NCBI GenBank assembly: GCA_002779205.1
Contig: PEXF01000124.1
Location: 1-30,826 of the forward strand
Direction: 5' to 3'
DNA: 30,826 bases
Origin: Candidatus Hydromicrobium americanum
GTDB lineage: Bacteria > Actinomycetota > Humimicrobiia > Humimicrobiales > Humimicrobiaceae
The notes under the pieces are model-generated. The model saw only the letters and a program-made list of their open reading frames with translations, was not told the DNA's origin and ran no database searches. Positions 16,410 to 26,728 of the stretch are shown one piece after another. Position numbers and translations under genes: made by a program. Numbering within the stretch: position 1 is the stretch's first letter; the number at the start of each line of letters is the position of its first letter.

Positions 16410-17034
16410 TGCCTAACCTCTCAATAAAATCATTCAGTGAGCTTTTGGTAAAAACCACATAATCTGCTGCAAGGATAATATAAGCATTTAGTCCCCTTGC
16501 GCTTTCTATCATAACATTGCCTATATTCTTGAAGGATTTTGCTTCACTGATATTTAAACTATCAAAAACCATAAGTACTTTACCCCTATCTAAATTAAGT
16601 TTCTTTAGTATTTCTGCTGCTTTTTTCGTTTCCGGATTTTTAAAACTTAATTTATCAATCACAATAATTTTTTTATTTTTAAGCTTTTCTGATAATGCTA
16701 TTAACTTTGCCTGCTTTATTACTTTTTTATTTAATTTAAAAGAATAATCTCTTGGCTTAGGCCCAAAAACCACTCCACCACCTCTCCATATTGGAGAACG
16801 GATGGAACCGGCCCTGGCATTTCCAGTACCTTTTTGCCTCCAGGGTTTTCTCCCGCCACCTCTTACTTCACCTCTATCTTTGGTCTTGTGTGTTCCAGAT
16901 CTCATAGAAGCAAGATACCTTCTTACCTCCTGATACATGATCTCAGAATTCACTTTCTGACTGACTATTTCATTGGATATATTTATTTTTTCCAATTCCT
17001 TGCCACTTGAGTCTACAACATTCAAGCTCACCAT
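16396..17034 (-). CDS. rplD: 50S ribosomal protein L4
   Basis: L4 lines the exit tunnel; in E. coli it also represses the S10 operon. It has 212 residues. The tunnel loop is visible as TKDRGEVRGGGRKPWRQKG followed by TGNARAGSIRSPIWRGGG (about 54-90). The C-terminal part has NIGNVMIESARGLNAY. It overlaps rplW by 14 bases. Confidence 0.97.
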   Translation of the reverse strand: MVSLNVVDSSGKELEKINISNEIVSQKVNSEIMYQEVRRYLASMRSGTHKTKDRGEVRGGGRKPWRQKGTGNARAGSIRSPIWRGGGVVFGPKPRDYSFKLNKKVIKQAKLIALSEKLKNKKIIVIDKLSFKNPETKKAAEILKKLNLDRGKVLMVFDSLNISEAKSFKNIGNVMIESARGLNAYIILAADYVVFTKSSLNDFIERLGNGRS

Positions 17035-17062
17035 TTCATTCTCCCAAAAACTTTATAATTTA

Positions 17063-17686
17063 CTAAACCTTCCTTAAAAAAACTAAACTGCCCCTAGCGC
17101 CCGGAACACTTCCTTTAACTAAAATTAAATTCTGGTCTTCAATTATATCGACTACCTCTGATCCAGAAATAGTAACTTTGCTGCCTCCCATTCTTCCAGG
17201 CATCTTCTTACCCTTTGCTATCCTTGAAGGAGTGGAACACATTCCTACCGAACCTGGTATTCTATGGGAATGAGAACCATGGCTCATTCTTCCCCTATGA
17301 AACCCATGTCTTTTTATTACTCCGGCAAATCCTTTACCTTTACTATTTCCGGTTATTTTGACTTTATCTCCTACCTTGAAAATTTTAACGTCCAGACTAT
17401 CTCCGGGCTTATACTCCCTGTCAAATTTATCTACTCTGATTTCCCTCAGGTACTTCTTCAAATTCACTTTATTCTTCACAAATTCACCCTCATGCGGCCT
17501 GGTTGCTTTCTTCTCTTTGATTTTACCAAAACCTACTTTCAGAGCATTATATCCATCTTTTTCATTATCCTTCACCTGAATAACTATACATGGCTCAGCT
17601 TCAATTGCCGTAACATACAATGCATTGCCATTTTCACTAAAAACTTGAGTACATCCAATCTTTTTTCCATATATCGCATTTACCAT
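17063..17686 (-). CDS. rplC: 50S ribosomal protein L3
   Basis: L3 starts 50S assembly and reaches the peptidyl transferase centre, 207 residues. It opens IYGKKIGCTQVFSENGNALYV, has GNSKGKGFAGVIKRHGF, HGSHSHRIPGSVGM and KGKKMPGRMGG. The position that is the methylated Gln150 in E. coli (MCQTPGR) reads MCSTPSR here, so the PrmB target is absent; this residue varies in nature. It lies between rpsJ and rplD. Confidence 0.97.
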   Translation of the reverse strand: MVNAIYGKKIGCTQVFSENGNALYVTAIEAEPCIVIQVKDNEKDGYNALKVGFGKIKEKKATRPHEGEFVKNKVNLKKYLREIRVDKFDREYKPGDSLDVKIFKVGDKVKITGNSKGKGFAGVIKRHGFHRGRMSHGSHSHRIPGSVGMCSTPSRIAKGKKMPGRMGGSKVTISGSEVVDIIEDQNLILVKGSVPGARGSLVFLRKV

Positions 17687-17716
17687 CTTTGCATCACTTC
17701 CCGGAAAATATCTACA

Positions 17717-18037
17717 TTAAGACTTTATTTCTATACCCACGCCAGCCGGTAAACTTAGTCTCATTAGCAAGTCTACTGTTTTTGGAGTAGGATCAATAAT
17801 ATCTATAAGCCTTTTATGAGTTCTTATTTCAAAATGCTCCCTCGAATCTTTATTTACATGAGGAGATCTTATAACACAATATACATTTTTTTTATTCGGT
17901 AGTGGAATTGGGCCAGAAACTTTGGCGCCAGAACTCTCAACAGTCTCCACTATTTTTTTTGCCGAACGATCAATAACTTCATGATCATAAGCTTTTAATT
18001 TGATTCTAATTTTCTGACCTAATTTACCTGCCGCCAT
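17717..18037 (-). CDS. rpsJ: 30S ribosomal protein S10
   Basis: S10 of the small subunit head, also the NusE antitermination factor in E. coli, 106 residues. It shows [57 protein letters not shown] and the ending [17 protein letters not shown] lies upstream of ATG 18035-18037. It follows tuf by 32 bases with no terminator between, so str and S10 genes seem to be one transcript. Confidence 0.98.
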   Translation of the reverse strand: MAAGKLGQKIRIKLKAYDHEVIDRSAKKIVETVESSGAKVSGPIPLPNKKNVYCVIRSPHVNKDSREHFEIRTHKRLIDIIDPTPKTVDLLMRLSLPAGVGIEIKS

Positions 18038-18069
18038 TACAATTTCCTCCTGCTTTTAATTACCTTTTT

Positions 18070-19278
18070 TTACTCAATTATCCTGGTAACACTGCCAGCT
18101 CCTATAGTCCTTCCACCTTCACGGATAGCAAACCTCTGCCCTTCTTCCATAGCTATGGGAGATATCAGTTTTATCTCCATTTCTGTGTTATCTCCAGGCA
18201 TTATCATCTCCACACCTTCTTGAAGGTTTACTACTCCTGTTACATCTGTAGTCCTGAAATAAAATTGAGGTCTGTACCCATTAAAGAAAGGAGTATGGCG
18301 TCCTCCCTCATCTTTGGACAGCACATAAACCTGAGCCATAAAATTAAAGTGAGGGGTAATAGAGGAGGGCTTGGCTACAACCTGTCCTCTTTCCACATCC
18401 TCTTTCTGTATTCCTCTAAGAAGAAGCCCTACATTATCTCCTGCCTGGGCATAATCTAGTAGTTTCCTGAACATCTCAACACCGGTTACCACTGTCTTTT
18501 GTATTTTGGGCCTTATTCCCACTACATCTACTGCATCCTGCAGTGCAATTTTTCCTCTTTCAACCCTACCGGTAACTACAGTTCCACGCCCGGTAATGGA
18601 AAATATGTCCTCTATGGGCATAAGGAATGGCTTGTCCACGTCCCTTACAGGTGTTTTTATATACTGGTCTACTTTTTCCATAAGCTCAAGCACTGGACTG
18701 CAGTCGGGGCAGGCGGCCTTATCTGTGCAACTGCATTTCATTGCCTTTAGCGCTGACCCCTTAACTACCGGTATTTCATCTCCCGGAAACTCATATTCGG
18801 TAAGAAGATCTCTTACTTCCATCTCTACAAGTTCTATTAACTCAGGATCATCTACCATATCTACTTTATTTAAAAATACCACAATGTAGGGTACCCCCAC
18901 CTGTCTTGCAAGAAGTATATGCTCTCTTGTCTGGGGCATTGGTCCATCTGCAGCAGATACAACAAGTATTGCCCCATCCATCTGGGCTGCACCGGTAATC
19001 ATGTTCTTTATATAGTCTGCATGGCCGGGACAGTCCACATGGGCATAGTGGCGGCTGGCGGTTTCATATTCCACGTGGGCAATGGCAATTGTTATACCTC
19101 TCTCTTTTTCTTCAGGGGCATTGTCAATGGAATCAAATGTCCTTTCCTCTACAGCCAGTCCTGTGCTTTTAAGACACCTTGTAATAGCTGAGGTAAGTGT
19201 TGTCTTACCATGATCCACATGGCCTATAGTCCCTATGTTTATATGAGGTTTGGTCCTTTCAAATTTTTTCTTAGCCAT
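18070..19278 (-). CDS. tuf: Elongation factor Tu with a four-cysteine insert
   Basis: EF-Tu carries aminoacyl-tRNA to the ribosome, 402 residues. The G1 motif GHVDHGKT is at 19-26, the switch I part [15 protein letters not shown] at 49-63, DCPGH at 82-86 with catalytic His86, NKVD at 137-140 and SALKA at 175-179. Directly after SALKA comes an insertion with Cys182, Cys184, Cys190 and Cys193 ([13 protein letters not shown]), which could bind a metal. Domain 2 has [13 protein letters not shown] and domain 3 GGRHTPFF and TTDVTG. G+C looks higher than in fusA beside it (hand count about 45% against 36%), with a run of GCC, GTG, ACC, CGC codons near residues 67-90. ATG 19276-19278 has AAAGGA upstream. 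Confidence 0.98.
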   Translation of the reverse strand: MAKKKFERTKPHINIGTIGHVDHGKTTLTSAITRCLKSTGLAVEERTFDSIDNAPEEKERGITIAIAHVEYETASRHYAHVDCPGHADYIKNMITGAAQMDGAILVVSAADGPMPQTREHILLARQVGVPYIVVFLNKVDMVDDPELIELVEMEVRDLLTEYEFPGDEIPVVKGSALKAMKCSCTDKAACPDCSPVLELMEKVDQYIKTPVRDVDKPFLMPIEDIFSITGRGTVVTGRVERGKIALQDAVDVVGIRPKIQKTVVTGVEMFRKLLDYAQAGDNVGLLLRGIQKEDVERGQVVAKPSSITPHFNFMAQVYVLSKDEGGRHTPFFNGYRPQFYFRTTDVTGVVNLQEGVEMIMPGDNTEMEIKLISPIAMEEGQRFAIREGGRTIGAGSVTRIIE

Positions 19279-19326
19279 AATATATCCTTTCTTTGTTTTG
19301 AAGTTAATTTAATTTATATTAATAAT

Positions 19327-21417
19327 CTATACTGCAATTTTACTTCCTTTAAACCTTTCAATAATTTCGTCTGCAATTCTACCTGGTGTTGGTTCATATT
19401 TTTTAAACTGCATAGTAAAAGTGGCACGCCCCTGAGTTTTGGACCGCAAATCCGTAGCATATCCAAACATTTCAGCAAGCGGCACCTCTGCTTTTATAAT
19501 TCTATTCTTACTTCTCAGTAATACAGATAATATTTTTCCTCTCCTCGAATTAAGATCACCAATAACTTCTCCCATATACTTGTCCGGAGCAACCACTTCA
19601 ACATCCATTACTGGCTCAAGTAAAATAGGAAGACATTTTTTCATACCTTCTCTAAAAGCTTTTGACCCGGCAATCCTGAAAGCCATTTCTGAAGAATCTA
19701 CTTCATGATAGGATCCATCTAAAAGTATGGCTTTAACATCAACAACCGGATATCCGGCTACCTCGCCACTTTGCATAGCATCTACTATTCCCTTTTCAAT
19801 TGGCTTGATAAATTCTTTTGGTATAACTCCGCCTTTTGTTTTATCCTCAAATTCAAATCCCTTACCGTATTCATTTGGTTCAAAACGGACAACTACATGA
19901 CCGTACTGCCCCCTTCCACCACTTTGCCTGATATATTTTCCTTCTACTTGTGTTCCTTTAGTTATCGTTTCCCTGTAAGATACCTGCGGTTTACCTACAT
20001 TTGCACCTACACCAAACTCGCGAAGCAATCTATCTACTATAATTTCGAGATGGAGTTCACCCATACCTGAAATAATTGTCTGTCCGGTTTCACTATCGAT
20101 TTCCATTCTAAAAGTAGGATCTTCTTCTTCCAGCTTGGAAAGCGCAATGACTAATTTTTCCTGGTCGATTTTTGTTTTTGGTTCAATAGCAATTGATAAT
20201 ACCGGCTCAGGGAAACTAATAGATTCATATTTAATAGGCTTATTTGGGTCACATATAGTATCACCCGTATTTACATTCTTTAAGCCAACAACTGCTCCTA
20301 TATCTCCACTATAAGCCTCTTTTAATTCCTCTCTGCTATTGGCATGCATCTCCAACAGTTTGCTGACTCTGTTTTTATTACCACTATTTGCATTCAGTAC
20401 CTGCATTCCACTTTTCATGGTTCCAGAATAAATTCTTAAATAACTTAACTTTCCTACAAATGGATCAGTCGTTATCTTAAAAATCAGACCAGAAAAAGGT
20501 GCGTCATCATTAACTTCTCTTTCAATTTCTTTTCCATTATCCGGATTGATACCTTTAGGTGAAGATATATCACCTGGAGATGGGAGAAAATCCACCACTG
20601 CATCCAGTAATGGCTGCACACCTTTATTCTTAAAAGCAGCTCCGCAAAGGACAGGAACACCATTAACATTTATAGTTATTTCCCTGATAGCTTTCTTTAA
20701 TTCTCCTTCACTTATTTCAATATTTTCAACATATTTGTTTAAAATATCATCATTGTAATTAGCAATATTTTCAATGAGTTGCTGCCTATATTTTTCAGCA
20801 GTAGATTCAAGTTCTGAAGGTACATCCTCATACTCGAATTTAATTCCCATTTCATCTTTATATATAATTGCCCTCATACTGATAAGATCAATGATTCCTA
20901 AAAAGTCTTCTTCTTTACCTATAGGAATTTGTATGGGTAGTGGATTGGCACCAAGTCTTGTTTTAATCATATCCAAAACATAGAAGAAATCTGCTCCACT
21001 TCGATCCATCTTATTGACAAAAGCAATCCTGGGAACATTATATTTATCAGCCTGCCTCCATACAGTTTCAGACTGTGGTTCCACTCCTCCAACTGCGCAG
21101 AATATAATAATCATACCATCAAGTACTCTTAATGATCTTTCAACTTCAACAGTAAAATCAACATGTCCGGGAGTATCAATAATATTTATTTTATTATCCT
21201 TCCAGAAACAGGTTGTTGCAGCAGAAGTAATAGTAATTCCTCTTTCCTGCTCCTGTATCATCCAATCCATAACTGCTGCTCCATCGTGAACTTCTCCCAT
21301 TTTATAAGTCTTACCGGTATAATATAGAATACGTTCCGTTGTAGTTGTTTTACCTGCATCTATATGAGCAGTTATACCTATATCTCTTGTATTTTTTAAT
21401 GAAACCTGTCTGGTCAT
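19327..21417 (-). CDS. fusA: Elongation factor G
   Basis: EF-G catalyses translocation and helps recycle ribosomes, 696 residues. The P-loop is AHIDAGKT (17-24), followed by [24 protein letters not shown] and NKMDRSGAD. Domain IV and V marks include [15 protein letters not shown], the [12 protein letters not shown] segment and [13 protein letters not shown] near the end. AGGTGA lies upstream of ATG 21415-21417. It sits between rpsG and tuf; no second copy is in the window. Confidence 0.98.
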   Translation of the reverse strand: MTRQVSLKNTRDIGITAHIDAGKTTTTERILYYTGKTYKMGEVHDGAAVMDWMIQEQERGITITSAATTCFWKDNKINIIDTPGHVDFTVEVERSLRVLDGMIIIFCAVGGVEPQSETVWRQADKYNVPRIAFVNKMDRSGADFFYVLDMIKTRLGANPLPIQIPIGKEEDFLGIIDLISMRAIIYKDEMGIKFEYEDVPSELESTAEKYRQQLIENIANYNDDILNKYVENIEISEGELKKAIREITINVNGVPVLCGAAFKNKGVQPLLDAVVDFLPSPGDISSPKGINPDNGKEIEREVNDDAPFSGLIFKITTDPFVGKLSYLRIYSGTMKSGMQVLNANSGNKNRVSKLLEMHANSREELKEAYSGDIGAVVGLKNVNTGDTICDPNKPIKYESISFPEPVLSIAIEPKTKIDQEKLVIALSKLEEEDPTFRMEIDSETGQTIISGMGELHLEIIVDRLLREFGVGANVGKPQVSYRETITKGTQVEGKYIRQSGGRGQYGHVVVRFEPNEYGKGFEFEDKTKGGVIPKEFIKPIEKGIVDAMQSGEVAGYPVVDVKAILLDGSYHEVDSSEMAFRIAGSKAFREGMKKCLPILLEPVMDVEVVAPDKYMGEVIGDLNSRRGKILSVLLRSKNRIIKAEVPLAEMFGYATDLRSKTQGRATFTMQFKKYEPTPGRIADEIIERFKGSKIAV

Positions 21418-21432
21418 ATATAGTCACCTACA

Positions 21433-21903
21433 CTACCACCTATAGTGTGCAAAAGCCTTGTTGGCCTCAGCCATCTTATGTAAATCTTCTTTCTTTTTAA
21501 TACTGCTTCCAGTATTACTGGCACCATCTAAAATCTCGGCAGATAACCTTGCAGCCATAGTCTTTTCCTTCCTTCTGCTTGCAAAATCAACTACCCATCT
21601 AATAGCCAGCGTATTTGCTCTTTCCGCAGAGACTTCCACGGGCACCTGATAAGTAGCTCCACCAACTCTTCTCGGTTTTACCTCCAGCACAGGCCTTACA
21701 TTATCAAGACATTTATCCAGTATCTCTAATGGATTCTCTTTGGTTCTTTCTCCCAGAATTCTCAGACTCTTATATACTATATTCTCAGCAATGCTTTTTT
21801 TACCATCTGTCAGAACCTTATTAATCAGTTGAGATACAACCCTACTTTTATAAACAGGGTCTGTCTTCATTTTCCTTTTCGGAAGTTTTCCTTTTCTTGG
21901 CAT
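21433..21903 (-). CDS. rpsG: 30S ribosomal protein S7
   Basis: S7 starts assembly of the small subunit head and contacts the E site; in E. coli it represses the str operon. It has 156 residues. It shows [40 protein letters not shown] (68-87) and the ending [26 protein letters not shown] lies seven bases before ATG 21901-21903. It is 18 bases from rpsL and 15 from fusA. Confidence 0.98.
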   Translation of the reverse strand: MPRKGKLPKRKMKTDPVYKSRVVSQLINKVLTDGKKSIAENIVYKSLRILGERTKENPLEILDKCLDNVRPVLEVKPRRVGGATYQVPVEVSAERANTLAIRWVVDFASRRKEKTMAARLSAEILDGASNTGSSIKKKEDLHKMAEANKAFAHYRW

Positions 21904-21921
21904 CTATTAACTCCTCATAAA

Positions 21922-22293
21922 TTACTTTGGCTTCTTAGCTCCGTACCTCGAGCGTGAAGATTTTCTATCTTCAACTCCTGCAGTATCTAACGTGCCCCTA
22001 ACAATCTTATATCTCACCCCAGGTAGATCTTTTACCCTACCGCCTCTTACTAATACTATAGAGTGCTCCTGTAGATTATGACCAACTCCTGGTATATATG
22101 CTGTAACCTCAGCTCCATTTGTAAGCCTTACTCTAGCTACTTTTCGCAGCGCCGAATTTGGCTTCTTGGGAGTAGAAGTATATACTCTAATACATACACC
22201 TCTTCTTAAAGGATTTCCCTGCAGAGCAGGTGTTTTCTTTTTCTTTTTTAATCTTTTTCTTCCTTTTTTAACCAGTTGATTTATAGTAGGCAT
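21922..22293 (-). CDS. rpsL: 30S ribosomal protein S12
   Basis: S12 at the decoding centre, 123 residues. It shows [31 protein letters not shown] (40-57), GEV-like [18 protein letters not shown] and [18 protein letters not shown]. Lys43 and Lys88, where streptomycin resistance mutations occur, are wild type. The gap from rpoC is 157 bases and holds a promoter candidate and a stem-loop. The Shine-Dalgarno is weak (TAGGG). Confidence 0.98.
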   Translation of the reverse strand: MPTINQLVKKGRKRLKKKKKTPALQGNPLRRGVCIRVYTSTPKKPNSALRKVARVRLTNGAEVTAYIPGVGHNLQEHSIVLVRGGRVKDLPGVRYKIVRGTLDTAGVEDRKSSRSRYGAKKPK

Positions 22294-22349
22294 AAATACC
22301 CTATCTTATAGCTCAATTTAACAATACTGCTACAACAAAAAACGATTAA

Positions 22350-22388
22350 TGATAACCTTTTTTGAAGACACAAAAAAAGAGATTATCA
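22350..22388 (-). terminator. Stem-loop with T run between rpoC and rpsL
   Basis: On the minus-strand RNA, UGAUAA pairs with UUAUCA, then after a 3-base bulge CUUUUUUUG pairs with CAAAAAAGG (one G-U), closing a UGUCUU loop: 15 pairs in all. A run of six U follows about six bases downstream (GUUUUUUG). The stem is AU-rich and the U run is displaced, so it looks like a leaky terminator or attenuator after rpoC rather than a strong stop. Confidence 0.45.
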
Positions 22389-22408
22389 TCTAAAAATTAA
22401 AATGTCAA
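22382..22408 (-). promoter_or_regulatory. Promoter candidate for the rpsL (str) operon
   Basis: A perfect -35 TTGACA lies at 22403-22408. A -10 GATAAT at 22382-22387 gives a short 15-base spacer. Reading TAATCT at 22380-22385 gives 17 bases plus an upstream TG, like an extended -10. Either way initiation would fall inside the stem-loop at 22350-22388, so transcripts starting here would lack its 5' arm and escape termination. Confidence 0.45.
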
Positions 22409-22450
22409 TATAAAAAAATGGCTATTTTAAAGTATTTTTTTACTTATATT

Positions 22451-25400
22451 TTAGATATTGATTTCTATTTCTTTTACGTCATCTCCCTCTGATTCCTGAA
22501 GGATTTCTATCTCATCTTTATTGTCCTCCTTATAGCCGGGGTAATCTAATTGATAGTCCTTAAAGCTTCTCATACCCGTTCCTGCCGGTATAGCCTTACC
22601 TAATATTACATTCTCCTTTAGTCCAACTAAATTATCTATTTTATTCTCCAGAGCTGCATCTGTTAACACTCTGGTAGTTTCCTGAAATGATGCAGCTGAA
22701 AGAAAACTATCAGTCGCAAGTGAAGCCTTAGTTATACCCATTAAATTTTGAACAGCTGTTGCTGGTACCTTCATGTTAGAAATTAATTTGTTATTCTCTT
22801 TTTCATAATAGAGCCTGTCTACCAGTTGCCCCGGGAGAAAATTACTATCTCCGGGATCAATTATGGTAACTTTCTTCAGCATTTGTCTGGCAATTACTTC
22901 TATATGTTTATCATTTATATCCACACCCTGAGCTTTATATACGTTCTGTACCTCTTTTACTAAATATTGCTCGCATTCCTTAATTCCGTTAATTCTTAAA
23001 ATATCATGAGGGTTTCTTGGCCCTTCAGTTAATTGATCTCCGGCAGAAATCTTATCCCCATTTTTAACATTTAATTTTGCTCTAGTCGAGATCTGATAAA
23101 CCTTTTCCTGCTTGCCGTCCTTACTTTTTATAGTAAGCATTCTGAAGCGGGAATCTATGTCTTCGATTTCAACTTTTCCTGATATCTCTGCTATAAACGA
23201 ATGTTCTTTAGGCGTTCTGGCTTCGAATAATTCTACTACCCGGGGCAGACCGCTGGTAATATCAATACCTTCAAAAGTTTTTTCATGCTTGTGAACATGT
23301 GTTTTTCTCTTAGCAGTAAGAATTAGTTTGGCAAAAACCTCTCCAACCTCAACATTTACTTTTTTATTTATCTGGAGTATTTCACCTTTAGGAATAATTA
23401 CATCTACAATATCTCCTCTCTCCATCTGAACCTGGAAAATTAATTTATGTGGAATATGTTCTATATTTATCTCAATAACCTCGCTGGTATCCTTCTCAGT
23501 GAGGTCAGCTTTTTTAATATTCAGCTCAGATAACAATTCTTTTCTGAATATAAGCTTTCCTTTAACCGGCGATTTTATAGACCTCTGTATTACAGTACTT
23601 GCTACCCCACCTGTATGGAAAGTACGCATAGTCAGCTGGGTGCCTGGCTCCCCAATAGATTGGGCTGCTATAATCCCTACCGCTTCTCCAATTTCAACTA
23701 GTTTGCTAGCAGCAAGATCTCTTCCATAGCATTTCTGGCAAACTCCGGATTCTGCTTTGCAAGTCATAACTGAACGCACTTTTACACTCTCAATATTAGC
23801 ATGTATGAACTTCTGCAGGTGCTTTTCAGTAATTTCTTCATCACTTTTTATTATATTCTTTTTAGTATTAGGATTATTAATTTCTTCCAGACAGGTTCTT
23901 CCTGTTAAATTAGTATTAGGTTCTCCTTCAAGAGTTAAAACATAAAGATTTATACCTTCCTCGGTCTTGCAGTCATTAATTCTTACCATGGTATCCTGTG
24001 CAACATCAACAAGCCTTCTGGTAAGATATCCCGAATCTGCAGTTCGTAGTGCAGTATCTGCAAGTCCCTGTCTGGCACCATGGGTGGAAATAAAATATTC
24101 CAAAACCGTAAGTCCCTCTCTAAAGTTAGATTTGATAGGACTATCTATGATATCTCCCCTAGCATTTGCTACCAGTCCTCTCATACCTGCTAACTGACGG
24201 AGCTGTTTTATATTTCCTCTAGCACCGGATGTAGCCATCATATAAACCGGATTAAATTTGTTAAAATTCTTTTCCATAGCGCTGGCTACGCTTTCATTAG
24301 CCTGTGACCATGTTTGTATCAATCCCTGATGTCTTTCAAATTCTGTTATCAAGCCTTGCCTGTAATAATCTTCAATTCTTTCAATTTTTTTCTCCACACT
24401 GCTTAAAATTTTAGCTTTTTCGGGTGGTACATCTATATCATCTATTCCTATAGTAAGACCCGACCGGGTTGCATACTTAAATCCAGCCTGTTTGATTGCA
24501 TCCAGCATTTCCGTAACAACATTTTGAGGAAATCTGTTTATGCATTCAGCAATAATAGCAATAAGTTCTTTTTTAGATATTTCTTTATTAACAAATTTAT
24601 AACCCTCAGGCAGCGATTCGTTAAATATTATCCTTCCAACTGTTGTCCTGGTTACTTTCTCCTCAATTTTCACCTTAATAGGTATATGTAAAGATATAAA
24701 ACCATAATCATAATCTAAAATAGCATCCTGGGGATTATTATAAAATCTCTCCTTGCCTTCTGATTCTTCTCTTTCTGAAGTTAAATAATATATTCCCAGG
24801 ACCATATCTTGAGAGGGGGCAACAACTGGTTGACCGCTTGCAGGGGATAATATATTATTTACAGACAGCATCAAAATCATCGCTTCAGCTTTTGCTTCAT
24901 TTGATAATGGTACATGAACAGCCATCTGGTCACCGTCGAAATCTGCATTAAATGCAGGACAAACCATAGGATGAATCTGTATAGCCTTACCCTCTACCAG
25001 CACAGGCATAAACGCTTGTATACCAAGCCGGTGAAGTGTCGGTGCACGGTTAAGCAGGATAGGGTGATTTTTAATTACCTCTTCTAATATATCCCAGACT
25101 TCATTACTTTCTTTCTCTACCATAGTCTTGGCACTCTTTATATTCTGAGCAAATCCCTCATCAACTAATTTCTTCATAACAAAGGGCTTGAATAGTTCCA
25201 AAGCTATTTTCTTTGGAAGCCCACATTGTTCCAGTTTAAGATTAGGATTAACTACAATAACCGATCTTCCCGAATAATCCACCCTTTTACCTAAAAGGTT
25301 CTGTCTGAATCTACCCTGTTTGCCCTTAAGCATATCACTTAAAGACTTAAGTGGCCTGTTTCCAGCACCAACTACAGCCCGGCCTCTTCTTCCATTATCA

Positions 25401-26671
25401 AAAAGTGCATCAACGGCTTCCTGAAGCATCCTCTTTTCATTGTTAATAATTATTTCAGGGGCATCCAGTTCCAGTAGTTTCTTAAGCCTGTTATTTCTAT
25501 TAATAACTCTTCTGTACAGGTCATTCAAATCAGATGTGGCAAATCTTCCACCATCTAACTGAACCATCGGCCTCAAGTCCGGGGGAATTACGGGAAGTAT
25601 ATCCAGAATCATATATTCAGGCTTATTGTCCGAATCTATAAATGAAGATAATATTTTTAGTCTCTTTATACTCCTCATTCTTTTCTGGCCTTTGGACTTC
25701 TTCACAGTTTCCTTAAGGTCCTCGACCCCTTTTTTGCAATCAATATTTTTCAGTAGTTCTTTTATAGCTTCTGCCCCCATTCCACCTTTAAAATACTGTC
25801 CATAAATTTCTTTCATTTTCTTAAACAGGGCTTCGTCAGAGACCAGCATCTTTTCCTCTAAATTAAAGAAAAAAGTATCAGCTCTTTTTATCAGATCAAT
25901 TTCTTCCTGATATATTTCCTCCTCTTCTTCCAGGAGCATCTCTGTCTCTTTGATGACTTTCGCTTTCTTTACCTCTAAATCCAATTCAGGAATTTTTTCC
26001 TCTTTAACAATCTTATCATCTATATAATTTTCATCTTCTTTAAAATCTTCATCTACTTCCTTATTTGCTTCCCGAACTTCAATTAAACTTTTTTTATCAC
26101 CAATTTCATTATTTTCACTTATAAAATCGTCTTTATTTAATTTTAATTCTTCCAGTCTTAGCTTGTGCAATTCCTTTGCCCTGTCCAGAGCCCTCTGGTA
26201 CAACTTTTTAATTTCCTCTTCTTCAGCAGTTATTTTCTCTCTGTTGATACTGGTTATAATATAGGAATCAAAATAAAGAACTTTTTCTAAATCCTTGGGG
26301 CTGATATCCAGAACATATCCTATCCTGCTGGGAACTCCTTTGAAAAACCATATATGTGAAACCGGAGATGCAAACTCAATATGCCCCATTCTTTCCCTTC
26401 TTACATTAGATCTGGTTACTTCAACCCCACATCTCTCACAAATTATTCCCTTGAATCTCACCCTTTTATATTTCCCGCAGTAACATTCCCAGTCTTTGGT
26501 GGGGCCAAAAATTCTCTCACAGAACAGCCCATCTTTTTCCGGCTTTAATGTCCTATAATTTATAGTTTCAGGCTTTTTAACCTCACCATTGGACCATGAT
26601 TTAATTTTTTCTGGTGAAACAAGCCCAATTTTTAAAGCATCAAAATTATTTACATCTATACTTACGACCAT
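22451..26671 (-). CDS. rpoC: RNA polymerase beta' subunit
   Basis: Catalytic subunit of RNA polymerase, 1406 residues. Zinc site 1 is Cys63, Cys65, Cys78 and Cys81. The catalytic motif NADFDGD has Asp577, Asp579 and Asp581. Zinc site 2 is Cys901, Cys971, Cys978 and Cys981. The trigger loop region is [11 protein letters not shown] (1012-1022). Two insertions stand out. Residues about 146-270 form an acidic, helical stretch at the position of the actinobacterial insertion. Residues about 1026-1135 separate the trigger loop from [16 protein letters not shown], where E. coli has its larger SI3. An acidic tail ends the protein. GGAGGG lies nine bases before ATG 26669-26671. It follows rpoB by 57 bases. 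Confidence 0.98.
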   Translation of the reverse strand: MVVSIDVNNFDALKIGLVSPEKIKSWSNGEVKKPETINYRTLKPEKDGLFCERIFGPTKDWECYCGKYKRVRFKGIICERCGVEVTRSNVRRERMGHIEFASPVSHIWFFKGVPSRIGYVLDISPKDLEKVLYFDSYIITSINREKITAEEEEIKKLYQRALDRAKELHKLRLEELKLNKDDFISENNEIGDKKSLIEVREANKEVDEDFKEDENYIDDKIVKEEKIPELDLEVKKAKVIKETEMLLEEEEEIYQEEIDLIKRADTFFFNLEEKMLVSDEALFKKMKEIYGQYFKGGMGAEAIKELLKNIDCKKGVEDLKETVKKSKGQKRMRSIKRLKILSSFIDSDNKPEYMILDILPVIPPDLRPMVQLDGGRFATSDLNDLYRRVINRNNRLKKLLELDAPEIIINNEKRMLQEAVDALFDNGRRGRAVVGAGNRPLKSLSDMLKGKQGRFRQNLLGKRVDYSGRSVIVVNPNLKLEQCGLPKKIALELFKPFVMKKLVDEGFAQNIKSAKTMVEKESNEVWDILEEVIKNHPILLNRAPTLHRLGIQAFMPVLVEGKAIQIHPMVCPAFNADFDGDQMAVHVPLSNEAKAEAMILMLSVNNILSPASGQPVVAPSQDMVLGIYYLTSEREESEGKERFYNNPQDAILDYDYGFISLHIPIKVKIEEKVTRTTVGRIIFNESLPEGYKFVNKEISKKELIAIIAECINRFPQNVVTEMLDAIKQAGFKYATRSGLTIGIDDIDVPPEKAKILSSVEKKIERIEDYYRQGLITEFERHQGLIQTWSQANESVASAMEKNFNKFNPVYMMATSGARGNIKQLRQLAGMRGLVANARGDIIDSPIKSNFREGLTVLEYFISTHGARQGLADTALRTADSGYLTRRLVDVAQDTMVRINDCKTEEGINLYVLTLEGEPNTNLTGRTCLEEINNPNTKKNIIKSDEEITEKHLQKFIHANIESVKVRSVMTCKAESGVCQKCYGRDLAASKLVEIGEAVGIIAAQSIGEPGTQLTMRTFHTGGVASTVIQRSIKSPVKGKLIFRKELLSELNIKKADLTEKDTSEVIEINIEHIPHKLIFQVQMERGDIVDVIIPKGEILQINKKVNVEVGEVFAKLILTAKRKTHVHKHEKTFEGIDITSGLPRVVELFEARTPKEHSFIAEISGKVEIEDIDSRFRMLTIKSKDGKQEKVYQISTRAKLNVKNGDKISAGDQLTEGPRNPHDILRINGIKECEQYLVKEVQNVYKAQGVDINDKHIEVIARQMLKKVTIIDPGDSNFLPGQLVDRLYYEKENNKLISNMKVPATAVQNLMGITKASLATDSFLSAASFQETTRVLTDAALENKIDNLVGLKENVILGKAIPAGTGMRSFKDYQLDYPGYKEDNKDEIEILQESEGDDVKEIEINI

Positions 26672-26696
26672 TTACTAAATCCCTCCAAATTAATTA

Positions 26697-26720
26697 GATT
26701 AGTCTTAAGCAATACTAATC
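26697..26720 (-). other. Inverted repeat between rpoB and rpoC
   Basis: GATTAGT and ACTAATC form perfect 7-bp arms around a 10-base loop (26704-26713). It lies in the 57-base gap just upstream of the rpoC ribosome binding site. It is AU-rich and has no T run, so a role in processing or in tuning rpoC translation is more likely than termination. Confidence 0.4.
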
Positions 26721-26728
26721 ATTTTATT

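Noticed and set aside
19279..19326. Search for a terminator or separate promoter between fusA and tuf
   Set aside because: The 48 bases show no stable inverted repeat and no convincing -35/-10 pair.
20484..20669. Minus-strand frame of 61 codons inside fusA
   Set aside because: It is out of frame with EF-G, which is continuous and full length.
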